Below the pieces are notes generated by a model, which saw only the letters and a program-made list of their open reading frames with translations, searched no databases and was not told the DNA's origin. Positions 37,450 through 46,383 of a stretch of 64,000 bases of DNA are shown in pieces (position 1 is the first letter of the stretch; every line of letters starts with the position of its first letter). The position numbers and the translations under genes are program-made. The DNA lies in NCBI RefSeq assembly GCF_002902985.1, contig NZ_CP026171.1, positions 1 to 64,000 on the forward strand, given 5' to 3'. Source of the DNA: Leclercia sp. LSNIH1. GTDB taxonomy: Bacteria > Pseudomonadota > Gammaproteobacteria > Enterobacterales > Enterobacteriaceae.

Positions 37450-38859
37450 TTAGAACGGCACCGTGTCTAAGGTAGGAATCGGTTGGAGCGCATTTTTAAT
37501 CTCGGTTAGCCTTGCAAGTAGTTCATCGAAAGTCACGATCACGATCTCTGCGAACGCATTTCGAACGAGCTCGAATGACTTTCTTTGCTGATGCTCTTGT
37601 GGCGTCATGCCAGCGACAACTATGCAGCGAACCGCATAGCTGTGGAGGTCGTATCGGTTCATGTTATTTTTTATGACGGGTAGTTCACTCTGCAATTTGA
37701 AACGCTGATCTAGAATTTGAGCAATCGCTCCACCCAATTCTGTCGATGGGCCAAAAACATCATCTCCACGATAGGGAGATTTTCCTAGCAGTTCGGTTTG
37801 CGGCTTTTTTATCTCAATGAGGCCAAGATTGCCCGTGGAAGCGGATGCGTATAGAAAATCTGAAAATTTTCCGCCGGACCCGTTAAGTCGCTTGCCACCT
37901 GCATAAGCTTGCCCCTGAACCAGCATGGCTGGAACGGCAAATGCAAGACTAAGTATGAAAGGATTTTCCAGAAAGAAGCTTTGCCACTTGCTTTCCGTCA
38001 GTCCTTTTCCAAGCATTTCCTGGTATCGCTCAATCAGTTGATTCAGTGTGATGAGCTCAATATCATTCTTTAATGCCAGCAGCGAGCGCGGCTCAGATTC
38101 CGCCAGTGCTTCTATATTGTCTTGAACCATGCGAACAGCGGCGCGCCGATCACGCTTGGAAAGCGTCACATGCTGCCGCCCACCATCGGTCATTTCCGTT
38201 AGTGCATCAGGTCTTACGCTCTTCTTTAGAGCGGGAAATTGTGCTGAATCGGCAGCATGTAATAAGGTCTGGTAGACATGAAATTGCTTGTCCTTGCGCG
38301 CGTCTCTCTGGTGGCGAGAGGCTATGCGATTTAATTCTTTTCTTAATTCATGAAATCTTCTTATTCCGAGAATAAAGAATGGCGAATCAATTTTCGCGTC
38401 ATTTCCTTTGTGGACAATGAGTATGCTTACGTTTTCTAAGCTGGCGGCTGTTTCGCAAATTTGCCGATATTCCCACAGAAGCCCCAAACCGAATCGAAAA
38501 TCTTTGGCAAACCCATCCGGCAACTGCTCAAGAAGCCCAACGACATCGTCAGTAGTCTCTGGCAGTATGTAGGGCTCGATAACAGGCCGAGCGACGACGA
38601 TGCGTTCAAGGGTGCCGTATTTAGGTTGCAGGTAATCGTCGCGATCTTCTCGAATATTAAGAGGCCAAATGGTCAATCTGTCTGGACACACATTGAGCAG
38701 TCTCGCTATTGGCGAATCCGGCTTGCGCTCCGCTGCGGGAATATCAGTGAAGAAAACGTTAATGCCTTCCTCTTCCGGTTCGGCTGCTTCAATGACAAGG
38801 AAGGGGCCGCCGTCCAAACGCTCACGTTGATTGAATGCTGAAGGTCTGATAGATGCCAT
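37450..38859 (-). CDS. sduA: Shedu-like defence nuclease (DUF4263)
   Basis: 469 residues. The C-terminal third has the Shedu-type segment WQSFFLENPFIL (about residue 290), then KFSDFLYAS and GLIEIKKP (about residue 345), the D...(E)x(K) layout of a PD-(D/E)XK nuclease. The N-terminal ~250 residues are a variable sensing region, as is usual in SduA. Shedu acts alone against phage or plasmid DNA in known systems. Here it lies between an orphan antitoxin-like gene (61 bases upstream) and the OLD nuclease (105 bases downstream), all leftward. Confidence 0.8.
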   Translation of the reverse strand: MASIRPSAFNQRERLDGGPFLVIEAAEPEEEGINVFFTDIPAAERKPDSPIARLLNVCPDRLTIWPLNIREDRDDYLQPKYGTLERIVVARPVIEPYILPETTDDVVGLLEQLPDGFAKDFRFGLGLLWEYRQICETAASLENVSILIVHKGNDAKIDSPFFILGIRRFHELRKELNRIASRHQRDARKDKQFHVYQTLLHAADSAQFPALKKSVRPDALTEMTDGGRQHVTLSKRDRRAAVRMVQDNIEALAESEPRSLLALKNDIELITLNQLIERYQEMLGKGLTESKWQSFFLENPFILSLAFAVPAMLVQGQAYAGGKRLNGSGGKFSDFLYASASTGNLGLIEIKKPQTELLGKSPYRGDDVFGPSTELGGAIAQILDQRFKLQSELPVIKNNMNRYDLHSYAVRCIVVAGMTPQEHQQRKSFELVRNAFAEIVIVTFDELLARLTEIKNALQPIPTLDTVPF

Positions 38860-38920
38860 GAACTATTCTTGATCCCTACTGTTCAGAGAAACGATTTGCG
38901 GGCCTTGCCTCAGCGCAACC

Positions 38921-39112
38921 TTATGGTGCCTTCCGATCAGAATCGGACGACACACGATTGATGTCAAAGGGGAGTGCCTTATCTGCCGCGATTCGGGTCA
39001 GCAGCATCCGAATCGCATCCGAAATTGATAACCCCATTTCAGCCAGAACAACAGTTGCGGCTTCTTTAATCTGCCCGTCAATCCGGGCACGAACGACGTC
39101 GTTACTTGCCAT
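38921..39112 (-). CDS. Orphan RelB/DinJ-family antitoxin-like protein
   Basis: About 63 residues from ATG 39112. It has the RelB/DinJ pattern: N-terminal ribbon (VVRARIDGQIKEAATVVLAEMG) then the RHH helix LSISDAIRMLLTRIAADKALPFDI. RelB/DinJ proteins normally precede a RelE/YafQ toxin gene, but the next gene is the Shedu homologue and no toxin ORF is present. It may be a toxin-gene remnant, or a DNA-binding regulator of the defence island. An in-frame ATG at 39151 would add 13 residues. Confidence 0.65.
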   Translation of the reverse strand: MASNDVVRARIDGQIKEAATVVLAEMGLSISDAIRMLLTRIAADKALPFDINRVSSDSDRKAP

Positions 39113-39196
39113 TGTTGCGCTCACAATAGATGTAGCTACATTGTGGCTCATAAGTACTATTGCGTCACTTACATTTTGTTGTGAACAGTAGAGCAT

Positions 39197-39791
39197 CCCG
39201 GCGTGCCGCCGTCGGGCTCGCGGGCGTTGCCCCGCGCCTCGTGCCGAGTCGCGGCCATGCGGCTTTGATCCCTGATGCCTCCGGCCGTCTCTTCGCTCCT
39301 GGCCTGCGCGCGGCGCTTGCCCTCCAGGGGATCGGCTGGACAGCCCATCCCCGCCGCGCCTTGCTTGGCGCCCCTCGCATGCACCGAACAGGTTGCACCT
39401 GATCGACCAACAGCCATCCAGCTAGGCGTGCCGCTGGCACGCAGGGGCGCTCGCCGCGCGGCGTTGGTTTCAGCGCACCCCCTGGCCCATTGGCCGCTGT
39501 TCGTCTTTCCCCAAGTTCATCGCTTTTTCCCGCGACCGTAGCCCGCGGTGCCTGGCCGTCAAGGCGCGCAGGGCCGAGTCCTCGCTGCGCTGCGGGCCGC
39601 ACCAACCCTGCGCTTCTCCCTTGACGGCCAGTCCCTCGCTGGCCCGGTTTTTCGCGGGCGATGAACTCAGGAAAGACGGCGGCAAACAGGACCGGCCCAG
39701 GTCTCTGCGCCGAACCAACCGAAGCCACAACGGGCTCCGAATCTTGGAATCCGGTCAGCTTTGAAACCACAGCAACTCATTGGAGAAAACC
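39197..39791. other. Long GC-rich leader before the DUF932 gene
   Basis: Nearly 600 bases with no credible gene although several GC-driven frames are open. The part 39211-39322 resembles 44081-44184 and partly 33210-33285; a TGCCGAGTC-GCGGCCATGC segment (39242-39260) recurs at 43303-43320. Contains many short GC-rich dyads. It may hold a promoter, a long untranslated leader or a structured RNA. Confidence 0.5.
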
Positions 39792-40622
39792 ATGCAACTC
39801 GCATCTCGATTCGCTTCCCATTCCCCGACGCTGCGCAGTGACTACCCGCTGTCCGACGACCAAATCCGCCGCGTAGCCCCGTCCATCTTCGCGGAGGCCC
39901 CGCACGATAGCCGCTCCGAACGGTACGCCTACATTCCCACCGCCGCCGTGCTGGCGGAACTGCGCAAGGAAGGGTTTGAACCCTTCATGGCAGCGCAAAC
40001 CCGCGTGCGGCACGACGACCGCCGCGACTACACCAAACACATGATTCGCCTGCGCCATGCCAGTCAGATCAACGGCGCGGAAGCCAATGAAATCGTGCTG
40101 CTGAACTCGCACGACGGCACCAGCAGCTATCAGATGCTGGCCGGAATGTTCCGGTTCGTTTGCAGCAATGGCCTTGTGTGCGGCGATACCGTGGCCGATG
40201 TGCGCGTGCCGCACAAGGGCGACGTGGCCGGTTCTGTCATCGAAGGCGCTTTCGAGGTGTTGAGCGACTTCGAACGCGTGAAGGAATCCCGCGACCTGAT
40301 GCGCGCTATCACGCTGGACGAAGGCGAAGCCGAAGTGTTCGCCCGTTCCGCGCTGGCCCTCAAGTACGACCCCACCGATAACAAGCCCGCGCCCATCACG
40401 GAAAGCCAAATCCTGATGCCGCGCCGGTTCGACGACCGCCGCCCGGACTTGTGGAGCGTGTTCAACCGCACCCAAGAAAACCTGACCAAAGGCGGATTGC
40501 ATGGCCGCAGCGCCAACGGACGCCGCCAGCAGACCCGCCCCGTGCAGGGCATTGATTCCGATGTGCGCCTCAATCGCGCCCTCTGGATGTTGGCCGATGG
40601 CCTGCGCCAGTTGAAGGCCTGA
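39792..40622 (+). CDS. DUF932-family ICE/plasmid protein
   Basis: 276 residues, of the phage/plasmid-like TIGR03299/DUF932 group: YIPTAAVLAELRKEGF, MIRLRHA, then FRFVCSNGLVCGD. ATG 39792 is used because GGAG lies 7 bases upstream; it matches the MQLASRF start usual in the family. The function is unknown but the gene is a constant of this ICE type and lies next to the ParB-like gene. Confidence 0.85.
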   Translation: MQLASRFASHSPTLRSDYPLSDDQIRRVAPSIFAEAPHDSRSERYAYIPTAAVLAELRKEGFEPFMAAQTRVRHDDRRDYTKHMIRLRHASQINGAEANEIVLLNSHDGTSSYQMLAGMFRFVCSNGLVCGDTVADVRVPHKGDVAGSVIEGAFEVLSDFERVKESRDLMRAITLDEGEAEVFARSALALKYDPTDNKPAPITESQILMPRRFDDRRPDLWSVFNRTQENLTKGGLHGRSANGRRQQTRPVQGIDSDVRLNRALWMLADGLRQLKA

Positions 40623-40702
40623 TTCCCCACGCGGCAGGGGCAGGCAGCAGCCCTTGCCGCTTTCTTCGCTGCTGCATCCCTGAACCGATAGGAGTTATCA
40701 CC

Positions 40703-42769
40703 ATGAACGCCATTACCCAAACCGAAGCCCGCGCCCTCAACACCGCCGCCGCTATCCCGCTGGAAGCCGCCGACCCGACCAAGAACCTGATTTTGGTTCC
40801 GCTGTCGCGGCTGGTGTCGCGTCCTGCTGGCCGCAACGTGCGCAAGACCCCGCGCATGTCCATTCCCGAACTCGCCGCGAGCATTCAGCGTGTCGGCCTG
40901 CTGCAAAACCTCATCGTCATTGCCGCCGCCGATGGCGAGCATTACGAAGTCGTGGCCGGTGGCCGCAGGCTGGCCGCGTTGAAGCTGCTGGCGAAGAAGC
41001 GCCGCATCAGCAAGGAATGGGAAGTGCCTTGCCTGTTGGTGGCCGATGGCACCGCCCGCACGGCCAGCCTCACCGAGAACGTGCAGCGCGAAGCCATGCA
41101 CCCCGCCGACCAGTTCGAGGCATTCGCCGCGCTGGTGGCCGAAGGCCGACCCATCGAGGACATAGCCGCCGATTTCAGCGTCACGCCGCTGGTGGTGCAG
41201 CGCCGCTTGAAGCTGGCGAACGTCTCGCCCCGGCTGCTGGCCGACTACCGCGCCGAAGCCGTGACGCTCGATCAGTTGATGGCCCTTGCCATCACCGACG
41301 ACCACGCCGCGCAGGAAACCGCGTTCTACGACGCGCCGACGTGGCAGCGCAACCCTTCCCAATTGCGCGACCGCCTCACCGAGCGCGAGATTGACGCATA
41401 CCGGCATCCGCTGGTGCGTTTCGTGGGGCTGGATACCTACGGAGCCGCAGGCGGTGGTGTGCGCCGTGACCTGTTCGCGGAAGGTGACGCGGGCGTGTAT
41501 CTGACCGATGCCGCGCTGCTGGAACGGCTGGCGCAAGACAAGCTGGCAGGTATCGCCGCCGAGGTGAAGGACGAAGGCTGGGCGTGGGTGGATGCCACCC
41601 CCGCCGTGACCCATGCCGACCTGCACGCCTTCCAGCGTGCGCCGAGGGAGCGCCGCGAACCGAACAAGCGCGAAGCGCAGCGCATCGAGAAGCTGCAAAC
41701 CAAGATGCACGAACTGGCCGCCGCCGTGGATGACGCGCTTGATACCGAAGACGAGGAAAAGGCCGATGCCTTGCAGGAAGAAGGCGAAGCCGTGGGCGAG
41801 CAGTTGCAGGCGCTGGAAGATGGCTTGCAGGACTACGGCACGACCGTGAAGGCCGCAGCCGGTGCCATCGTCACCATCGACCGCAACGGGCAGGCAGTGA
41901 TTCATCGCGGGTTGATGCGCGAGGCCGAGGCCAAGGCGCTGCGCACACTGGAACGCCTGCGCCAAGGTTTCGGCAGCGAAAGCGAAGCCGGGAACGACGA
42001 CGAAGGCGAGGACGACGAGCAGCCCAAGACCGCCGCCATGTCCGACAAGCTGGCGCAGCGGTTGAGCGCCCACCGCACCGCCGCGCTGCAAATCGAAGTC
42101 GCCCGGCATCCGCAAGTGGCGCTGGCCGCGCTGGTGCATGGCATGGTGCAGACCGTCTTGCAGGGCAGCCACTACGGCCACGACTTGCCGCTGGGCGTGA
42201 GCCTGAAAGCGCAAGACCGGCTGGAAGGCATCGCCCCGGATATACCGGATTCGCCCGCCGCCGTGGCGCTGCGCGAGTTGCAGCAGGTAGCAGGCGAAGG
42301 CTTGCCGGAGGACAGCGCCGAACTGTTCGCCGTGCTGCTAGCGAAGTCGCAAGATGAACTGGTGCGGCTGCTGGCGATATCCGTGGCCGTCACGGTGGAC
42401 GTGGTGACACCCCGCGCCACGCCGCAGCAACCGGGCGCGGAACTGGCGCAGGCTGTCGGCTTGGACATGGCCGCATGGTGGAAGCCCACCAATGAGGGTT
42501 ATTTCCGGCATGTGCCGAAGGCCGCGATTCTGGAAGCCGTGGAGCAGTACGCCCCGGCGCACGTCACCCGGCTGGCGAAGTTGAAGAAGGCCGACATTGC
42601 CAGCGAAGCCGAGCGGCTGGCCGATGGCACCGGCTGGATGCCTGCCATCTTCAAGGCCGAAGGCACCGACGACACCACGGCGCAGGATGCGCCGCAGGCG
42701 GTGACGAACGACGAGCCGGAAGCCATCGACAACGACGACGAGCAGCAGGCCCACGCACTCGCCGCCTGA
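40703..42769 (+). CDS. ParB/RepB/Spo0J-family protein of the ICE
   Basis: 688 residues. The N-terminal ParB domain has PAGRNVRKTPRM, VVAGGRRLAALKLL (GxRR box) and TENVQREAMHPADQFEAFAAL, followed by an HTH around DIAADFSVTPLVVQRRLKLA. The long C-terminal region is acidic and helical, with a coiled-coil-like stretch near residues 315-375. ICE-type ParB proteins of this size are probably nucleases or DNA-binding maintenance proteins. It is separate in sequence from the two ParB-like proteins of the plasmid. Confidence 0.88.
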   Translation: MNAITQTEARALNTAAAIPLEAADPTKNLILVPLSRLVSRPAGRNVRKTPRMSIPELAASIQRVGLLQNLIVIAAADGEHYEVVAGGRRLAALKLLAKKRRISKEWEVPCLLVADGTARTASLTENVQREAMHPADQFEAFAALVAEGRPIEDIAADFSVTPLVVQRRLKLANVSPRLLADYRAEAVTLDQLMALAITDDHAAQETAFYDAPTWQRNPSQLRDRLTEREIDAYRHPLVRFVGLDTYGAAGGGVRRDLFAEGDAGVYLTDAALLERLAQDKLAGIAAEVKDEGWAWVDATPAVTHADLHAFQRAPRERREPNKREAQRIEKLQTKMHELAAAVDDALDTEDEEKADALQEEGEAVGEQLQALEDGLQDYGTTVKAAAGAIVTIDRNGQAVIHRGLMREAEAKALRTLERLRQGFGSESEAGNDDEGEDDEQPKTAAMSDKLAQRLSAHRTAALQIEVARHPQVALAALVHGMVQTVLQGSHYGHDLPLGVSLKAQDRLEGIAPDIPDSPAAVALRELQQVAGEGLPEDSAELFAVLLAKSQDELVRLLAISVAVTVDVVTPRATPQQPGAELAQAVGLDMAAWWKPTNEGYFRHVPKAAILEAVEQYAPAHVTRLAKLKKADIASEAERLADGTGWMPAIFKAEGTDDTTAQDAPQAVTNDEPEAIDNDDEQQAHALAA

Positions 42770-43579
42770 CCTTCACCACCACCGAGCGCCCCGGTTTCGG
42801 CCGGGGCGCTTCGCTGTTCCATCAGCATCGGCCCCAGGCCGTTCCGCCCTGGTGCCGATGGTCAAAAATCCGGGCGCGGCGGTGGCCGCGCCCGGTTTCC
42901 AAGCCCAAAGCCAGAACGCCCCTTCGCCGCCTTCGGGCGGACGGCGAAGGGGCGGCGCACAAGTGACCTTGTGCGCGGGAAACCCTCGAAGCCCATAAGT
43001 GCGTCGGCGCACAGCGCCGACGACATTCCGAACGCGCCCCACCGCAATGGACGGGCGTGTGGGGCTACGCCCCGGCTTGCTGCCGCAGGTTGCACGAAAG
43101 CGTGCCGTCCTCGACGCTGGCGGTTCGTCGCCTGTACGTCACGAAGGACGGTTCACCGACACGCCGCCCGGCCTTGCAATGGAGCTTCCACGCCACGCCT
43201 CACGCAAAGGGCCGCAAGCAGCAGTAGGGACGCTTTCACCTTGTCGCTGGGCATTGTCCTTGCCCGTGTCAGGGCGCAGGCCGGTGAAGCCGTCGCGCGG
43301 GGATGCCGAGTCGGCCATGCCTCCATTCGGGAGCGGGCGGCCAGTACGTCCTTGTGTTGTTGTGAATCCTGGCGGTGGCTGGGCTTCATGGCCGCAACCT
43401 TCCAGCGAAAACAATTCCCCCTGCGCTGCGCGCATTCCTCGCGGGACAAATTCTTTTCGCTTCCAGGTTCTCCACGGTGTTGCGACCGCTGCGCGGTGCG
43501 GCCAGCCCATCCCCCGCCGGACGGATCACAACAAGGACGCACTGGCGCGACCTTGTTCAACCCGAAAGGAGAAATCATC
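42770..43579. other. Long GC-rich region between parB-like and DUF736
   Basis: About 810 bases without a supported gene. Frames are open in several registers because of the GC content, but none has a sensible start or domain. The segment 43303-43320 (TGCCGAGTCGGCCATGC) recurs at 39242-39260. The leader right before DUF736 (43540-43579) includes the ribosome-binding site AGGAG. Confidence 0.5.
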
Positions 43580-43894
43580 ATGGCTAACATCGGCACCTTC
43601 ACCGCAGAGAAAGACGGCTTCACCGGCCAGCTCCGCACCCTGACCCTCAACTTCAAGGTCAAGCTGGTTCCCAACGACAAGGGCGAGAACGAAAGCGCCC
43701 CGGACTTCCGCCTGCAAGCGGCCGGCCACGACTTCGGCGCGGCGTGGAAGAAAACCAGCGAGGCCGGGCGGGATTACCTGTCGGTGGCCATCGACGATCC
43801 TTCATTCCCGGCGACGGTCTATGCCCGCCTGATCGAAGGCGAGAATGACACGCACGACCTCATCTGGTCGCGCAGCAAGCCCAAGGCGGCCTGA
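43580..43894 (+). CDS. DUF736 family protein
   Basis: 104 residues, almost full-length DUF736: [14 protein letters not shown], then [15 protein letters not shown] and [19 protein letters not shown]. The start has AGGAG 6 bases before ATG. DUF736 is a small, conserved accessory of conjugative elements with unknown role. It is flanked by long non-coding GC-rich sequence on both sides. Confidence 0.9.
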   Translation: MANIGTFTAEKDGFTGQLRTLTLNFKVKLVPNDKGENESAPDFRLQAAGHDFGAAWKKTSEAGRDYLSVAIDDPSFPATVYARLIEGENDTHDLIWSRSKPKAA

Positions 43895-44196
43895 CGGCCG
43901 CCCACCGCGCCCCGCCCATTGCGGCGGGGCGCGGTGCTGCTGATCGCAGCATCGCACGCACAGGGTTTCGGCAGTTGCCCCATGTCCCGCATGTCCAAGG
44001 CCAGCATTGCATTGGTGATGGTCGAATGGCTCGAAGCCCGTGGCAGTAGGAACAGCATGGCGTGTCGGCGCATTGCGCCGCCGGGCTTTCGGGCTGCGCC
44101 CCATGCCGCCAATGGCGTCATGTCCATTCGGCTTCAATCCCTCACGCCTTCGCGCCTGGCGGCGCTGCGCGCTCCGCTTGCGGGCATTCAGACGCG
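43895..44196. other. GC-rich spacer after DUF736
   Basis: About 300 bases with no gene. It holds the element 44081-44184, in which GGGCTTTCGGGC, GGCTTCAATCCCT, CGCGCCTGGCGG and CTGCGCGCTCCGCTTGC parallel the order of blocks at 39211-39322. Confidence 0.5.
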
Positions 44197-44490
44197 CTAG
44201 GGCGCGTCGCGCTCTTTCAGCACGGCCTCGAACTCCTGGCGCACCCGCGCCAGCAGTTCGTCGGCCTTGTGCGTGTCGTCGCCGGCGTAGGCCAGCGTCA
44301 ACAGCGTCAGCGGATGCACTTCCATGACCTCGCACAGCTCGGTCAGCTTGTGCAGGGTCGGACTTTTCAAGTCGCGCTCCAGCGTACTCATATAGGTGCG
44401 GCTGGACACGTCGGAGAACGCTTCCTGGCTCAAGCCTCGCGCCTTCCTGACTGTCCGTATTGCCGTTGCCAATGAGTGTTTCGCTGTCAC
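44197..44490 (-). CDS. XRE-family transcription regulator
   Basis: 97 residues from GTG 44490. An N-terminal HTH (LATAIRTVRKARGLSQEAFSDVSSRTYMSTLERD) is followed by a short helical tail. I choose GTG 44490 because an 8-bp inverted repeat (44494-44517) sits directly upstream, as expected for autorepression; the first possible ATG (44529) would put that dyad inside the gene. It is divergent from the DUF2958 gene and probably controls ICE core genes. Confidence 0.78.
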   Translation of the reverse strand: MTAKHSLATAIRTVRKARGLSQEAFSDVSSRTYMSTLERDLKSPTLHKLTELCEVMEVHPLTLLTLAYAGDDTHKADELLARVRQEFEAVLKERDAP

Positions 44491-44493
44491 TAA

Positions 44494-44517
44494 CTTGGTT
44501 TCCCCATAAAAACCAAG
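44494..44517. promoter_or_regulatory. Probable operator of the XRE regulator
   Basis: Perfect arms CTTGGTTT/AAACCAAG with an 8-base spacer, overlapping the translation-start region of the XRE gene. A 12-bp palindrome (GCCCTATAGGGC, 44533-44544) lies just upstream and could overlap the promoter. Confidence 0.6.
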
Positions 44518-44596
44518 ATGACAGCCCATTGCGCCCTATAGGGCTACAATCTATAGTGTTCATTCATGGCTGAAAGGCCCGCTTTCGTGCTTTTAC

Positions 44597-44701
44597 GGAA
44601 ATCCGCAGATGCGGATTCCGACAGAACCGGGGAATCGCATCCGTGTCTTTCCGGCTTCCGACAATTCCGCTTCGGCGCTTCTGTTCTTCTACGGATGCGA
44701 T
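44597..44701. repeat. Inverted repeats in the XRE/DUF2958 divergent region
   Basis: ATCCGC-AGAT-GCGGAT (44601-44616) forms a compact hairpin. ATCGCATCCGT (44634-44644) is repeated in inverse orientation as ACGGATGCGAT at 44691-44701, and ACGGATGCG recurs at about 44733. These could be regulator sites or leader structure. Confidence 0.55.
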
Positions 44702-44809
44702 GGCTTGCACATCGGTGCTTCCACACGAATGCACGGATGCGTTTCGGCAGTTCTGCGCTTCGGCACCAAAGCGCATTCGCGCATCGTCGGTTTCGTGGAG
44801 AAGCTGCCC

Positions 44810-45160
44810 ATGACCCTGCCGCTTGTCACCGCTGATGAACGCGCCCGGCTGCTGGCCCACGGCGCGGCGCTCGCCGCTGGTCAGCGGCTCGACCCGCTGC
44901 CCGTGGTGCGCTTGTTCACCCCGGACGCGCATGTGACCTGGCTGCTGGTGTCGCTCGACCCGGCGGATGGCGACACGGCCTACGGCCTGATCGACCTCGG
45001 TATCGGTATGCCTGAGCTCGGGATGGTCAAGCTGTCCGACCTGGCGGGCATCGTCGGGCCGCGCAAGCTGCCGGTGCGGCGGGATCGGTATTTCCAGGCG
45101 GTGCGCCCGTTATCGGAGTACGTCCGGCTGGCGCAGGAGAACGGCGCGATCACGGACTGA
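44810..45160 (+). CDS. DUF2958 domain protein
   Basis: 116 residues: LVTADERARLLAHGAAL, then PVVRLFTPDAHVTWLLVSLDP, ADGDTAYGLIDLGIGMPELG, and the C-terminal RDRYFQAVRPLSEYV. This is the usual length and arrangement of DUF2958, a small ICE/plasmid protein of unknown function. ATG 44810 has GTGGAG upstream. It follows a 280-base divergent region shared with the XRE gene. Confidence 0.87.
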   Translation: MTLPLVTADERARLLAHGAALAAGQRLDPLPVVRLFTPDAHVTWLLVSLDPADGDTAYGLIDLGIGMPELGMVKLSDLAGIVGPRKLPVRRDRYFQAVRPLSEYVRLAQENGAITD

Positions 45161-45503
45161 TGAAAACCAGCGCGGCCTAGCCAGCCGGGGCGCATCGTGA
45201 CTATTTCAATCTTGATCAAGACCGTGCAGGTCTGAATCCGCATTCTTGCACCGAAGTGGTGCGATCCTGTTGAAAACAGTCCTGATCTTGGGCGCGGGCT
45301 GCGGCACGGTGTTCGGTGCTGCGCGTCATTTTCCTGAAGGCGTAGCCGTCGCATTCAGACGATTTCCGCAACACGCAGAGCCAAATGGTCTTGACACCGA
45401 CAGTTACAGCCTAACCAATTTTGATGACGACCTGATGGCATTTCGATAGTTCCCGCATCGCGGAAATCGTGGCGACGCATCCCAAACAGAGGGAGGTTTC
45501 GCC
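45161..45503. other. Spacer before the DUF2285 gene
   Basis: About 340 bases with no supported gene. One small hairpin, GCACC/GGTGC, at about 45249-45263. It probably contains the promoter for the operon that starts with the DUF2285 gene, but no box can be named with confidence. Confidence 0.4.
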
Positions 45504-46271
45504 ATGACTGATCGCAGCGCCGAACACTGGTATCCGACAGCGGCCTATCTCTACGTTCTGCACCTTGACGGCCCTGCGCTGGCGTGGGAATACCTGCGCC
45601 GAAATCCCGACTACCGCCGCGACTGTCTGCGCCGCCGCCGCCGGCCGGACACGGCGCAGGCGTGGGGCCTGCGCCTGCTGGAAGACCCAGCCCTGGATGC
45701 GCGCGACGCGCATCCGGCCTGGTTTCCCGATCACGATGCCGTCGTGCAGGTTTACCCGGACGATGACCCGCCACCCGAAGCCCATGCCTTCGAGTTCTGG
45801 CGCGTCCCTGGCCGCAAGCAACTGATCCACGACGGCAAGCGCCTGGTGCTGGTGTCGCATTGGCCCGGCTGCTGCCTGCGGCTCGCGCTCGCGCCGGGCC
45901 TGGAAGACGGCATGGCCTACCTCTACGCCACCCGCGCCTGCGCCACGCCCTGCGCGCGCTATCGCACGCTCGCGTCCGAGCTGGACGCATTGGCCGTGGC
46001 CACGGTTGCCACGCCTGCGGCGGCGGCCCGTTCCAGGCCCACGACGGCCGCGGTGCTGGAACTGCACACCTTGCAGACGCTCGACGCGACCCTGGCGGGC
46101 GCGTCATTGCGCGAAGTGGCCGAAGGGCTGTTCGGCGCCGATGCCGTCGCCGCCGACTGGCACAAGGACAGCGCCTTACGTGCCCGCGTGCGGCGGCTGG
46201 TACGTCGTGGCGATGCGCTGATGCGTGGCGGCTATCGCCGCCTGGCACAGCTTCCGCCGCCGTTGCAGTAG
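45504..46271 (+). CDS. DUF2285-domain regulator-like protein
   Basis: 255 residues. The N-terminus (AEHWYPTAAYLYVLHLDGPALAWEYLRRNPDYR) is the usual start of these ICE proteins. The C-terminal DUF2285 region holds LHTLQTLDATLAGASLREVAEGLFG and ends ALRARVRRLVRRGDALM, a winged-helix-like stretch. Members are thought to be DNA-binding regulators of ICE transfer. GGGAGG precedes the ATG. It begins the rightward run to the replication genes. Confidence 0.83.
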   Translation: MTDRSAEHWYPTAAYLYVLHLDGPALAWEYLRRNPDYRRDCLRRRRRPDTAQAWGLRLLEDPALDARDAHPAWFPDHDAVVQVYPDDDPPPEAHAFEFWRVPGRKQLIHDGKRLVLVSHWPGCCLRLALAPGLEDGMAYLYATRACATPCARYRTLASELDALAVATVATPAAAARSRPTTAAVLELHTLQTLDATLAGASLREVAEGLFGADAVAADWHKDSALRARVRRLVRRGDALMRGGYRRLAQLPPPLQ

Positions 46272-46383
46272 GGGGGGACGTTTCGCGTCCCCCGTAGATC
46301 GTCCCTTAGCAAGCAGCCTCGCTTTCTTGAAAGTGCCTCTAACCGGCCGCGTGGTGTGGCCGGGCTTGATGGAGGTACATCCC

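Noticed and set aside
39165..39770. 201-codon minus-strand ORF before the DUF932 gene
   Set aside because: GC-rich sequence opens multiple frames on both strands here; no ribosome-binding site or family pattern.
40130..42214. 694-codon frame antisense to the ICE ParB-like gene
   Set aside because: Long antisense frames are common in GC-rich genes; the sense gene has clear ParB motifs, while the antisense product has low-complexity His/Gly-rich content.
42971..43894. 307-codon ORF ending with DUF736
   Set aside because: Only the last 104 codons match DUF736 and have a ribosome-binding site; the 5' extension has no support.
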